From contig CALUXU010000002.1 in NCBI GenBank assembly GCA_944324825.1, forward strand, positions 1-64,000: 64,000 nt of DNA, in the 5' to 3' direction. Both the position numbers and the translations under genes were made by a program. Of the stretch, positions 1 to 7,822 are shown piece after piece (the stretch's first letter is position 1; each line of letters starts with the position of its first letter). This DNA comes from Candidatus Gastranaerophilales bacterium. GTDB lineage: Bacteria; Cyanobacteriota; Vampirovibrionia; Gastranaerophilales; Gastranaerophilaceae. The notes under the pieces were generated by a model. That model was given only the letters and a program-made list of their open reading frames with translations, searched no databases and was not told the DNA's origin.

Positions 1-27
1 CATTTTAATCAAAATGTTGTATTTGTT

Positions 28-570
28 TTATAAAATGAAATTTTTGTAACTCTCATCTATTTGGTCCTGCTCGATACCTATGTATCTTAATGTTATTTGC
101 GGACTAAAATGATTAAATATTTTTTGCAAGATAACAACATCTTTAAACTGTTGATAGTGGTGATACCCGAATGTTTTTCTTAAGGTATGTGTCCCTATTC
201 TCTCCTCTAACCCGGCTTTCGCACAGGCAGAATTTATTATGCGATACGCAGCACTTCTATCCAAACGATTATGAAATATTGTAGAAAACAATGGTTCCTC
301 CAAAGATTTATTTTTCGTATACTCTTGAAGCATTGGTTTCAGCTTTGCATTTATCGGAAATTTCTTGAACTTTCCGGTCTTCTTTTCTATTATTTGAATA
401 TAATTCTTTTCTTTGACATCCTTAACATTCAAAGCCAATATATCAGAAATCCTTAATCCGCAATTAGTTCCTATTGTAAATAACAATAAATTTCTCTTAC
501 TCTGATTTGATAAAATTTTTTCAACTTTTTTTATATCCTCTCTGCTTCTGATAGGTTCAACCGTTGCCAT
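28..570 (-). CDS. Short tyrosine recombinase (catalytic domain only)
   Basis: This 180-residue protein is a site-specific recombinase/integrase of the tyrosine recombinase family. The catalytic set is complete: Arg40 in GLRISD, Lys64, the H-x-x-R box His128/Arg131, His154 and the nucleophile Tyr163 in the stretch ITLRYIG. It lacks the N-terminal core-binding (SAM-like) domain of XerC/XerD, so it is roughly half the usual length; comparable short integrases exist in phages and low-GC bacteria. The ATG is preceded by AAGGAG. No attachment site or phage gene is visible next to it, but the window is rich in short repeats. The family is certain; substrate and biological role are unknown. Confidence 0.85.
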   Translation of the reverse strand: MATVEPIRSREDIKKVEKILSNQSKRNLLLFTIGTNCGLRISDILALNVKDVKEKNYIQIIEKKTGKFKKFPINAKLKPMLQEYTKNKSLEEPLFSTIFHNRLDRSAAYRIINSACAKAGLEERIGTHTLRKTFGYHHYQQFKDVVILQKIFNHFSPQITLRYIGIEQDQIDESYKNFIL

Positions 571-650
571 TATTCCACTCCTTTCTTATTAAACATAAAT
601 AAAAAAAACAAAAAAATATCAGAGAAACAAACGGTTAAGAGACAACAGTA

Positions 651-1529
651 TTATTTTTTACCGAAAAATCTTTTTAATTTTTGGTACAAATTATCACGTT
701 CAACATATCCGGAAGATTTTAACTTGTTTTGTTTTTTTATACCATCAACAATTTCTTTACTGAAATTAAATGATTCATACCAGCTATCATTTACGTATAA
801 TTCAGTGGATTTCTTATTATTATTTTCACTCAAAAGCAAATCAGGGTAATGCTTTTTCATATACAAAATATCTTCCGGTTTAAATTCCGGCTTATCGTAT
901 GGCAACAGTAATATCTTATGCTTTGGATCCGGCTTTGAAGCAAGAAAAATATTTCCTTTGTATTTCGTAAGAGCATTTTTAGCATCATCAGTAAACCCTG
1001 CCCAGGTATCAACAATTATCCCTTTATTACTAGGAGCAATTAAGCTCTCTGAAGGGATTACATCTACATATCCGTTTTTAGAAATATACCCTTTCGGAAG
1101 TTTAACATTTACACCAACAATCGTATGATCCAAATCCTTAATCTTACCGGTTTTAGGATTCATTGAATATAGTGCAAATTTGCGTACATTTTTATACCCG
1201 TTCACCAAAAGAGCCATTTCCGTCAAACATGCCTGTTCATAGCAATTTCCGACTTTAGTAGTTTTCATACCGCCAATCATTCGGAAAAAATTTGCTCGTT
1301 CGGTTGATACGGCATAATAAGAGCGCAGCTCTGCAACTAAATCACATATTGCACTGTAAAACCTCTGAACAGCAGATGTTTTGTTTTTATTTTTAAACCT
1401 GCTCATTGCAGTATTTGAATATACAGGAAACCCCTGATGAACCCTTCTTGATATTTCATCAGCTTTTCGGATATCAATATTTCTTGCCCGAAATGATTGT
1501 TGTTGGTTTTGTGATACGCGTATTTCCAT
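651..1529 (-). CDS. Unknown protein with Cys-His-Asp (papain/transglutaminase-like) triad
   Basis: I do not recognise a named family. The 292-residue protein has no signal peptide or membrane helix. The N-terminus is polar and contains S-F-R-A at 12-15, a variant of the F-x-G/A motif found in several other proteins here. Three conserved-looking motifs appear in order: Cys96 in GNCYEQA at a helix start, His135 in DLDHTIVGV, and Asp174 in IIVDTWAG. Cys at a helix start, then His and Asp on strands, is the arrangement of papain-fold and transglutaminase-fold cysteine enzymes, including many host-directed bacterial effectors. The C-terminus is Lys-rich. The triad is an inference from motif order and spacing; activity is unproven. 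Confidence 0.6.
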   Translation of the reverse strand: MEIRVSQNQQQSFRARNIDIRKADEISRRVHQGFPVYSNTAMSRFKNKNKTSAVQRFYSAICDLVAELRSYYAVSTERANFFRMIGGMKTTKVGNCYEQACLTEMALLVNGYKNVRKFALYSMNPKTGKIKDLDHTIVGVNVKLPKGYISKNGYVDVIPSESLIAPSNKGIIVDTWAGFTDDAKNALTKYKGNIFLASKPDPKHKILLLPYDKPEFKPEDILYMKKHYPDLLLSENNNKKSTELYVNDSWYESFNFSKEIVDGIKKQNKLKSSGYVERDNLYQKLKRFFGKK

Positions 1530-1656
1530 TATTTTAAAGAAAAACCGTAAAAATATTTTTTGCCCAAATATTCAACTTTCGGATACGTTTTTTGATATAC
1601 AAACGGCTAATGTTATTTGATAATCCAAATTTAAAATAAATAAAAAGGAGGTATTG

Positions 1657-1863
1657 ATGTTCAATTTTTTAAAATATTTTTCATATGTAATGGTACTCAT
1701 AGGAGCTCTTAACTGGGGACTTATAAGCTTCTTCCAGTTTGACCTCGTTGCAGCGATATTCGGAGAAATGACAACCTGGAGCAGAATAGTATACGGAGTT
1801 GTCGGAGTAAGTGCAATCGTTTCCGCAATAACCGCATATATGTGCCACGCAGAATGTTATTAA
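1657..1863 (+). CDS. DUF378 family small membrane protein
   Basis: A 68-residue protein with two hydrophobic segments and the DUF378 signature (GALNWGL followed by the aromatic-rich loop and VYGVVGVSA). This matches the YuzA-like family of small inner-membrane proteins of unknown function. I chose the ATG at 1657 because AGGAGG ends 5 nt before it; an in-frame TTG at 1654 would leave only 2 nt of spacing. A strong terminator follows immediately, so this looks like a monocistronic gene. Confidence 0.85.
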   Translation: MFNFLKYFSYVMVLIGALNWGLISFFQFDLVAAIFGEMTTWSRIVYGVVGVSAIVSAITAYMCHAECY

Positions 1864-1870
1864 CAAAATA

Positions 1871-1898
1871 AAAAGAGCTTTTTAAAAGCTCTTTTTTA
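1871..1898 (+). terminator. Rho-independent terminator after DUF378 gene
   Basis: An inverted repeat AAAAGAGCTTTT / AAAGCTCTTTT is followed by a T-run. It starts 8 nt after the DUF378 stop codon. Confidence 0.85.
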
Positions 1899-1965
1899 TT
1901 ATCCTTTTAAATTACCCAGTGAGAGAATATCAAACTTTTTTCAAATCAAATATCTTATTTGTGTT

Positions 1966-2808
1966 ATGAAAAAATATATGATTATAGGAACAATTCTAAT
2001 ATTATGCGGTCTCGGTTGGTTTATCTATAAACAAACCACATACACACGTATAAAAGTAGAATTTGAAGAACTAAGACCTTTTGAAAACAGAATTCCTGTT
2101 TATTACAAAGGTATTATGATAGGACGTGCATCCGATAGAAAACATGGATATGATTTTAAGCATACTTATGTATCCGTAGTTTTGTATCCGAAGCACCTTA
2201 TGCTACCTGTGAATACTGAAGTTCTTTTGAAGAAACTTAAAAAGAATAAAAAAGAATCTGATTTTATAGAACTTATTTATCCGAAAGAGCCATCAAAAGA
2301 ATTGATTTCAGACGGCTGCATACTAAAAGGTAAAGCAACCGTTGATATGGAAGAATATCTAAAAAACCAGCACCCTGATGATATTGAGATAATAAAAGAA
2401 AATTTAACTAATGCATCATCAAATCTGAACTATTCTCTTGAAGCACTAGCACAATTATTTATTATCCTCCAAGATACAGTGAAAGAAAACCAGGGCAATA
2501 TAAAAGGAACAACGGGTAATCTTTATAACGCGACATCCAAAATCAGCGATTCAATTAATCCTGAACAAATTTCGGGAACATTTTCAAATATAGAACAAAT
2601 GACAAGTAATCTTAATTATACAACTGCAGGTGTTAATGGAACTCTGCCTCAGATAAATTCCACACTGAAAAATACGCAAGATATTGTTGCAAATACTAAT
2701 GCAATCTCCTGCGGAGTTCGTCAAACATTACGCAAAAGATTCGGGGGCTTAAGACTAATCTTCGGTAGAACAATCAATGAACCCGAATGCAAAGCCTGCG
2801 GACAATAA
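1966..2808 (+). CDS. MCE/MlaD-family lipid transport protein
   Basis: This 280-residue protein has one N-terminal membrane anchor (about residues 4-22) followed by an MCE domain containing the Y-x-G-I-x-I-G-R-A motif near residues 47-55, as in MlaD, the periplasmic substrate-binding component of phospholipid ABC transporters between the two membranes. The C-terminal half is a long polar helical region with an Asn/Thr-rich heptad-like pattern, as expected for the MlaD helical tail. It is not next to mlaE or mlaF genes, so its partners lie elsewhere. A short Cys-containing tail (CKACGQ) ends the protein. No good Shine-Dalgarno sequence precedes the ATG. Confidence 0.8.
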   Translation: MKKYMIIGTILILCGLGWFIYKQTTYTRIKVEFEELRPFENRIPVYYKGIMIGRASDRKHGYDFKHTYVSVVLYPKHLMLPVNTEVLLKKLKKNKKESDFIELIYPKEPSKELISDGCILKGKATVDMEEYLKNQHPDDIEIIKENLTNASSNLNYSLEALAQLFIILQDTVKENQGNIKGTTGNLYNATSKISDSINPEQISGTFSNIEQMTSNLNYTTAGVNGTLPQINSTLKNTQDIVANTNAISCGVRQTLRKRFGGLRLIFGRTINEPECKACGQ

Positions 2809-2841
2809 ATACTCATATTTCTGTTAAAATAAAAACAGAAT

Positions 2842-3525
2842 ATGAATAATACGGATATAAAAAAATTATTAAAAAAAGAAGCTGATGAAAAATACAAAAA
2901 TTTTTCAGCTTCGCTTTTGCCGGGAGTAAATAATGTTCTGGGAGTAAGGCTTCCGAAGCTAAGAAAGCTTGCGAAAGAAATTTATAAATCGGATTGGAAA
3001 AATTTTCTTAACTCAAATTGCGAATACCTGGAAGAAACGTTACTTCAATGTATGGTTATAGGGTTAATAAAAGATACCCCCGAGAAAATCCTTAATTATG
3101 TTGAAAAATTCATACCCTCAATCAACAACTGGTCTATTTGCGACTGTTTTTGCTGCAGTTTAAAATTTGTTCAAAGTAACAAAGATATTGTATGGAATTT
3201 CTTGCAGCAGTTCAAAAAATCAAACAAAGAATATGAAATCAGGTTTGTACTTGTAATGTTTTTAAATTACTTTATAGACAAAAAATACTTAAAAGAGGTT
3301 TTTCAAATAATTGACAATTATTCGTACGGTAATTATTATTCAATGATGGGTGCAGCCTGGCTGATATCAATATGTTTCATAAAATATCCTGATGAAACAA
3401 TGGATTTTTTGAAAACAACCGCTATTGATAACAGAACTTTTAACAAATCCATTCAAAAAATAATCGAATCCAGACAGGTTGATAAAGAAACCAAGAATAA
3501 CTTAAAAAAGATGAAACGTTTGTAG
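2842..3525 (+). CDS. DNA alkylation repair enzyme, AlkD-like HEAT-repeat protein
   Basis: A 227-residue all-helical protein of the AlkC/AlkD DNA glycosylase superfamily, which removes N-alkylated purines from DNA. The N-terminal GV-x-x-P-x-L-R-x-L-A-K-x-I motif and the INNWSICDCF/SCxK segment are characteristic. The start codon has no Shine-Dalgarno sequence; an extended -10 (TGTTAAAAT, 2822-2830) lies 11 nt before the ATG, implying a leader of only a few nucleotides. Strong at family level; the exact lesion spectrum cannot be read from sequence. Confidence 0.85.
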   Translation: MNNTDIKKLLKKEADEKYKNFSASLLPGVNNVLGVRLPKLRKLAKEIYKSDWKNFLNSNCEYLEETLLQCMVIGLIKDTPEKILNYVEKFIPSINNWSICDCFCCSLKFVQSNKDIVWNFLQQFKKSNKEYEIRFVLVMFLNYFIDKKYLKEVFQIIDNYSYGNYYSMMGAAWLISICFIKYPDETMDFLKTTAIDNRTFNKSIQKIIESRQVDKETKNNLKKMKRL

Positions 3526-3558
3526 GGCAAAAAATCTCTTTACCGGTTTTATTTAAAT

Positions 3559-4164
3559 ATGAAAATAAAACCTAATATACCAATTATAAAAACAGGGAGA
3601 AAAGGATTTCAACAAGTGGAATATAAAAAGCCCGTAATGTTGAAACGTGCATTATATGATATTTTTGAACGAGAAGAGATAGACGGCTGCTTAATGTCGG
3701 AAAAAGCGGAAGTTAAACAATTTCTTGACGATTTAAAAGATACCAAACTAGGAAAAAGAAAAATAAAAAGAGTAATAGGTGCCGGAGGTTCCTCTATTGC
3801 ATTTGAAACCCCTATGGGTGACGTGTTAAAAATTTCGCATAAAAATCCGTTTAGAAAAAACAGACCAGTTCAAGAATTTGATGCAGAGATTTATCAAAAA
3901 GGAAAGCATAAAAAAAGCTACTATATATTAGAAGAAAAACTTGATAACGTAGATTTTCTTGAAGATGACAATCCGGTAGCTAAGGTTGTAAAAAAAATAG
4001 AAAACAAAGGTTTTGCAGTATGGGACCTATGTGATATACAAACCTGGCAGGTCGGGCGTTCAAAAGACGGTCAAATCAAGCTGCTCGACCACGAATGCGC
4101 AAGATACAAATCCACATTCCACAGAATTAAAACTGTTATAAAACAACTATTACACAAGAGTTAA
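3559..4164 (+). CDS. Minimal protein-kinase-like (possibly pseudokinase) protein
   Basis: A 201-residue soluble protein that resembles a stripped-down kinase/aminoglycoside-phosphotransferase fold. I see a glycine-rich loop (GAGGSS, 74-79), a candidate ATP-anchoring lysine in VLKIS (Lys91), a Glu at 109 in the expected alpha-C position, a hinge-like YYILEEKLD stretch, and near the C-terminus VWDLCDIQTWQVGRSKDG followed by KLLDHE (Asp177 in the DFG position). The canonical H-R-D-x5-N catalytic loop is not obvious: Asp156/Asp159 and Gln164 would have to replace it. Its length is well below a normal kinase. The 3' end overlaps the convergent oxidoreductase gene by 15 bp. Could be an odd small-molecule kinase or a pseudokinase. 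Confidence 0.55.
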   Translation: MKIKPNIPIIKTGRKGFQQVEYKKPVMLKRALYDIFEREEIDGCLMSEKAEVKQFLDDLKDTKLGKRKIKRVIGAGGSSIAFETPMGDVLKISHKNPFRKNRPVQEFDAEIYQKGKHKKSYYILEEKLDNVDFLEDDNPVAKVVKKIENKGFAVWDLCDIQTWQVGRSKDGQIKLLDHECARYKSTFHRIKTVIKQLLHKS

Positions 4165-5778
4165 TTCTTTTTCCGCTTTTTCATTCTCTTTTAAAATATG
4201 ATAAAGCTCTATACCGCCGGATAAACTGTAAACGTTAGTATACCCTTTTTGAAGAAGAATTCTTGAAGCAACATAGCTTTGGAATCCGGTATTACAGAAT
4301 AAAATAACTTTTTTATCTTTTGGAATCTCATTCAATCTGCCGCGAATTTGAGAGGTCGGAATATTGACAGAGGCTTCTATTGTCGAGTCAAAACTCCCTT
4401 GCTCTCTTATATCAACTAAAACGGAATCTTTCAAATCATTATAAAAAGCAGGCTTCACAAACCCGTTGATAATATTTTCCGCATGCATTCCCATCATATT
4501 GACAGGGTCTTTTGCGGATGAATAAGGCGGAGCATAACAAAGCTCGCTATCAAGCATATCGTATATTGTTCCGTTATTTCGCATTATGGTCGCGATTACA
4601 TCAATCCTTTTTTCAACACCTTCATAACCGCAGGCTTGCGCCCCAAGGATTTCACCTTTTTGAGTGAATAAAAGTTTATACAATGTCGGAGTCGCATCAG
4701 GATAATAACCGGCATGAGAAGGTTTTATAATAAAGGTTTTGAGATATTTTTGCCCCGATTTTAAAAGCTGCTTCTCATTATTCCCGACATTTGCAACAGT
4801 CAGGTCAAATACCTTCACAACAGCAGAGCCCTGTGTCTTTTTATAAGTTGATTTTATTCCTTTGATATTATCCGCAATTATACGTCCTTGGCGGTTTGCC
4901 GGCCCTGCAAGCGGAATAAGAGTATCTTTGCCGGATACAAAATCCTCAACCTCAACACTGTCACCTGCTGCAAATATGTGTTTATCAGAAGTCCGCATAT
5001 TTTTATCAACCTTGACTCCGCCCAGAGCACCGATTTTTAATCCGCATTCTTTAGCAAGAGTTATTTCAGGTCTGACACCTATTGCGAGAATCGCGATATC
5101 AAACGGGATACGTTTTCCGGAATTTAGAACAATCTCCTCTCCGTCAACCTCCTTTAACCCGTCCGATAAAAGCAGGTTAACACCTTTTCTTCGCATTTCA
5201 TTTTGCGCATGAGCGGCAATTTCCTTATCAACAGGAGCCAATATCTGGCTTGAGAGTTCAACAAGAGTTGTATTAAGCCCTAAATGGACAAAATTTTCTG
5301 CCATCTCAACACCTATAAATCCGCCGCCTACGACAACAGCATTTTTAGCATCACGGGCCAGAACAGATTTTATATCATCCGCGTTCCTTAAAGTTCTGAC
5401 AGTGAAAATATTCGGATGATTAATTCCTTTAACATTAGGTATAACAGGATTTGCCCCCGGAGTCAGAATAAGTTTATCATAGTTAATTGTTTCGGAATTA
5501 TTTATAACAACAGTTTTTTCTTTTCGGTTGATTTTAGTAACCTTTGAATTAAGTCTGACTTCTATATTTAATAAGTCTTTGAATCTTTTTGTTGACGACA
5601 CAATCATTTTTTGTCTGGAATTGATAACATTAGAGCAATAATACGGCAATCCGCAATTTGCAATAGATATTTCGTCAGTTGCTTCAAGAATAATTATTTC
5701 CATATTATCATCAAGACGTCTTAGTCTTGCTGCTGCACTTGCCCCTGCGGCGCCGCCGCCGATTACTAATGTTCTCAT
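4150..5778 (-). CDS. CoA-disulfide reductase fused to rhodanese domain
   Basis: An FAD-dependent pyridine-nucleotide-disulfide oxidoreductase of about 542 residues. The N-terminal FAD-binding motif GGGAAGASAA and the NAD-binding motif GGGFIGVEMAE are present, and the single redox cysteine lies in SIANCGLPYY (Cys42 counted from the ATG), as in CoA-disulfide reductases and NADH:polysulfide reductases. A C-terminal rhodanese domain (about residues 450-540) carries its own active-site Cys in FCNTGFQS (about Cys495). This CoADR-RHD architecture is known for CoA-disulfide, persulfide or polysulfide reduction. The ATG at 5778 is preferred over GTG at 5781 because GGAG lies 6 nt upstream of it. An outward-facing extended -10 in the adjacent repeat arm may transcribe it. 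Confidence 0.88.
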   Translation of the reverse strand: MRTLVIGGGAAGASAAARLRRLDDNMEIIILEATDEISIANCGLPYYCSNVINSRQKMIVSSTKRFKDLLNIEVRLNSKVTKINRKEKTVVINNSETINYDKLILTPGANPVIPNVKGINHPNIFTVRTLRNADDIKSVLARDAKNAVVVGGGFIGVEMAENFVHLGLNTTLVELSSQILAPVDKEIAAHAQNEMRRKGVNLLLSDGLKEVDGEEIVLNSGKRIPFDIAILAIGVRPEITLAKECGLKIGALGGVKVDKNMRTSDKHIFAAGDSVEVEDFVSGKDTLIPLAGPANRQGRIIADNIKGIKSTYKKTQGSAVVKVFDLTVANVGNNEKQLLKSGQKYLKTFIIKPSHAGYYPDATPTLYKLLFTQKGEILGAQACGYEGVEKRIDVIATIMRNNGTIYDMLDSELCYAPPYSSAKDPVNMMGMHAENIINGFVKPAFYNDLKDSVLVDIREQGSFDSTIEASVNIPTSQIRGRLNEIPKDKKVILFCNTGFQSYVASRILLQKGYTNVYSLSGGIELYHILKENEKAEKELTLV

Positions 5779-5858
5779 CACATACTCCTTATCAACGTAA
5801 TTCTTTATATTAATATAGCATAAATAAGTGACTAAGTGACTGGGTGATTAAGTGACCA

Positions 5859-6070
5859 AGGGGGAAATGTAATCCTGTCATTGGAGCGATAGCGTGGGAA
5901 TCTATTATATCAAAAGATTACTTCGTCAGGGGTAAATACTCCGGTTGGATTTTTAACCACCACATTAACTCCTCCTCGTAATGACGTTCTCAATCCAATA
6001 TTACCCACACCATTACTTTAAACGGGTAGACAGAGTTTCACTCCTATACATTTACCCCCTCCATTTACCC
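5859..6070. repeat. Left arm of inverted repeat flanking the metallothionein-like gene
   Basis: This intergenic stretch (the gene gap is 5779-6151) is an imperfect inverted copy of 6431-6592. The core 5970-6070 aligns with 6431-6527 at roughly 85% by eye, and the outer parts (5859-5919) also match, interrupted by about 50 bp unique to this arm. It contains the family hallmarks: GGGGTAAATG/CATTTACCCC ends, AAACGGGTAGACAGAGTTTCA and CGTAATGAC. On the minus strand an extended -10 (TGATATAAT, 5904-5912) faces the oxidoreductase gene. Upstream (5827-5858) is a short AAGTGACTAAGTGACTGGG-type repeat that recurs inverted near 58068-58087. Confidence 0.8.
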
Positions 6071-6076
6071 CCCCAC

Positions 6077-6130
6077 TTGACAAATCAAAAAAAAGGTTTA
6101 ATATAATACTAGACCCCTGTAGGGTGTATA
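6077..6130 (+). promoter_or_regulatory. Promoter with CsoR-type operator for metallothionein-like gene
   Basis: A perfect -35 TTGACA (6077-6082) and -10 TATAAT (6102-6107) are separated by 19 bp, a long spacer. Immediately downstream, over the predicted start site, TAGACCC and GGGTGTA (6110-6128) form a 7-bp inverted repeat with one mismatch around a 5-bp centre. ACCC-N-GGGT half-sites beside the -10 are the known signature of CsoR/RcnR-family operators, and a csoR gene lies 1.3 kb away, so repression relieved by metal is the likely mode. Confidence 0.7.
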
Positions 6131-6151
6131 AAAAATAAAAAGGAGAAACAG

Positions 6152-6436
6152 ATGAAGAAACTAGCGATTGGATTGATGGCGTTATCACTTATGATTGGTA
6201 CCATTAGCGCCGTAAACGCTGCAGCTGTGAACAGTGACAAATGTACCTGCGGCTGTGAAAAGAAATGCGACTGCCACTGCTGCAGAAAAGGGAACTGCAA
6301 CTGTGGACCGGAATGTAAGTGTCATAACCCTAAATGCACCTGCAAAGATTGTAAATGCACATGCCCTGCCTGCAAGAAAACCGAACACCAAAATTTTGTA
6401 AAAAAATATTCAAAATGTGATTGCGAGAGGAGGTAA
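6152..6436 (+). CDS. Exported cysteine-rich metallothionein-like protein
   Basis: The 94-residue product has a typical signal peptide (Lys2-3, hydrophobic core, cleavage near AVNA/A about residue 24) and then a mature chain of about 70 residues with 19 cysteines, mostly as C-x-C, plus Lys and a few His. This composition is that of metallothioneins, which bind soft metals (Cu, Zn, Cd) through thiolate clusters, but here it is exported to the envelope, which is unusual. GGAG lies 6 nt before the ATG. The TAA stop lies inside the right repeat arm. The CsoR-like operator and the neighbouring CDF exporter and CsoR regulator support a role in metal buffering. It matches no metallothionein subfamily I can name. 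Confidence 0.7.
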   Translation: MKKLAIGLMALSLMIGTISAVNAAAVNSDKCTCGCEKKCDCHCCRKGNCNCGPECKCHNPKCTCKDCKCTCPACKKTEHQNFVKKYSKCDCERR

Positions 6437-6592
6437 ATGGGGGGGGTAAATGTATTTGGTTGAAACTCTGCTTACCCGTTTAAAATAATGGTGGGGTAAT
6501 ATTGGATTGAGGTCGTCATTACGAGGAACGATTTTGATATAATAGATTGCCGCGGTTTCGCCTCACAATGACAAAATTACATTTACCCCTCA
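6431..6592. repeat. Right arm of inverted repeat, with outward -10 element
   Basis: Inverted counterpart of 5859-6070. It begins inside the last codons of the metallothionein-like gene, supplying its TAA, and runs to CATTTACCCCTC near 6592. It contains an extended -10 TGATATAAT (6535-6543) directed at the CDF exporter gene about 90 bp downstream, mirroring the outward-facing element of the left arm. The terminal motif GGGGTAAATG recurs at many gene ends in this window. Confidence 0.8.
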
Positions 6593-6629
6593 CGATTCAC
6601 TCTTCACCACAAAAAAGAAAGGTCAAAGT

Positions 6630-7472
6630 ATGTCGGAAGTCAGCAAAGAAAAAAGAACATTGACAGTAATAATCCTCACTCTGATAACAATGGCAGCAGA
6701 AATTGTTATCGGATACATAACACACTCAATGGCTCTTTTTGCTGACGGCTGGCATATGGGGACCCATGCATTCGCGCTCACAATAACTTTTTTAACCTAT
6801 GTATTTATCAGAAAATTAGAAACCTCGGACAGATTCGCATTCGGAACCGGAAAATTTTCCACACTGTCAGGGTTTACAAGCTCTATACTACTAGGGCTAA
6901 CCGGTATCGCAATTATTTTTGAATCCGTTGACAGACTATTCAATCCGCTAAGCATAAGTTTTAACGAAGCAATTATTGTTGCAATCATAGGGCTTATCGT
7001 AAATTCTGCCTGTATACTGATTATGGGCGGACATTCTCACCATCATCATCACCACTCGGAGCATGAACACGAAGACTTTAACTATAAATCCGCATACATG
7101 CATATTCTGGCCGATGCAATGACTTCAATATTTGCTATAACGGCACTGATTGCAGGGAAATATCTGGGTCTTGGGATTCTTGATCCTATAGTCGGAATAA
7201 TAGGCGGCTCTGTTATATGTCTCTGGGCATATAATCTGATTAAATCCACCTCCGGCATACTTATCGATACAGAAAATAAAACCGTTAAAGATAAGATTAT
7301 AGAACAACTGAAAGAATACGCAATCTTTAAAGAACTGCATGTCTGGAATACATCAGAAGAACACGTATCTGTCGCAGGGAAATATTTGGAAATTCAGCCG
7401 GCTGATATAGAAAAAATAATAAAAGAAATAACCGAATGCGACTATATAATTCTTGAAAAAATTACTTCATAA
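6630..7472 (+). CDS. Cation diffusion facilitator, DmeF-like metal exporter
   Basis: A 280-residue CDF-family antiporter that exports divalent metal ions across the inner membrane. Transmembrane site residues are visible in ADGWHMGTHAFAL (Asp39, His42, His46) and in HILADAM (His158, Asp162). The WHMGTH motif is the DmeF-type variant associated with Co/Ni export rather than the classic Zn-type HxxxD pair. A His-rich cytoplasmic loop (about 135-148) lies between TM4 and TM5, and the C-terminal domain is short. The 3' end overlaps the convergent csoR by 11 bp. In other bacteria dmeF is paired with a CsoR/RcnR-family regulator (DmeR), which this arrangement resembles. Confidence 0.82.
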   Translation: MSEVSKEKRTLTVIILTLITMAAEIVIGYITHSMALFADGWHMGTHAFALTITFLTYVFIRKLETSDRFAFGTGKFSTLSGFTSSILLGLTGIAIIFESVDRLFNPLSISFNEAIIVAIIGLIVNSACILIMGGHSHHHHHHSEHEHEDFNYKSAYMHILADAMTSIFAITALIAGKYLGLGILDPIVGIIGGSVICLWAYNLIKSTSGILIDTENKTVKDKIIEQLKEYAIFKELHVWNTSEEHVSVAGKYLEIQPADIEKIIKEITECDYIILEKITS

Positions 7473-7734
7473 CTTTATTTAACAAAGTTACAAACTCATC
7501 TATCTTAGATTGCTTCTCCTGCTCATTGTCATGCTCAAATGACTCTTTGACACAATGAGAAAGGTGGCTTGATAGGATTTCTATATTAACCTTTTTCAAT
7601 ATAGATTGAGCCGCAGAGATTTGAGAACTTATCTCAACACAGTCGCGATCCTCTTCTATCATTTTAAGGATTCCATCAATTTGACCTCTCGCGGTTTTCA
7701 ACAATCTTGATAGATTTTGGGTATTATGATGCAT
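7462..7734 (-). CDS. csoR: CsoR/RcnR-family metal-sensing repressor
   Basis: A 90-residue all-helical DNA-binding repressor. The family core RLLKTARGQIDGI..MIEEDRDC is followed by the Cu(I)-sensor fingerprint Cys32-His57-Cys61, with the same 25- and 4-residue spacing as Cys36-His61-Cys65 of Mycobacterium CsoR; this favours copper over the nickel/cobalt RcnR site, although the MHH N-terminus recalls RcnR. Its probable target is the ACCC-N5-GGGT operator at 6110-6128. GGGAG precedes the ATG. It has its own promoter (7823-7851) and a terminator hairpin inside its leader. It overlaps the exporter gene 3' to 3'. Confidence 0.88.
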   Translation of the reverse strand: MHHNTQNLSRLLKTARGQIDGILKMIEEDRDCVEISSQISAAQSILKKVNIEILSSHLSHCVKESFEHDNEQEKQSKIDEFVTLLNKVMK

Positions 7735-7755
7735 CTAAACTCCCTCATATTGGCT

Positions 7756-7785
7756 AAAAAAAACAGGTAGGATAACCTTCCTGTT
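7756..7785 (-). terminator. Rho-independent terminator hairpin in csoR leader
   Basis: Read on the minus strand, AACAGGAAGG and CCTACCTGTT form a 10-bp stem (one mismatch) with a TTAT loop, followed by a run of eight T. It lies between the csoR promoter (-10 at 7823-7828) and the csoR ATG (7734), so it either ends read-through from the prepilin peptidase gene or attenuates csoR. Confidence 0.8.
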
Positions 7786-7822
7786 AAGATTTTACACTAG
7801 CCGAAATATAAATAGCATCTTT

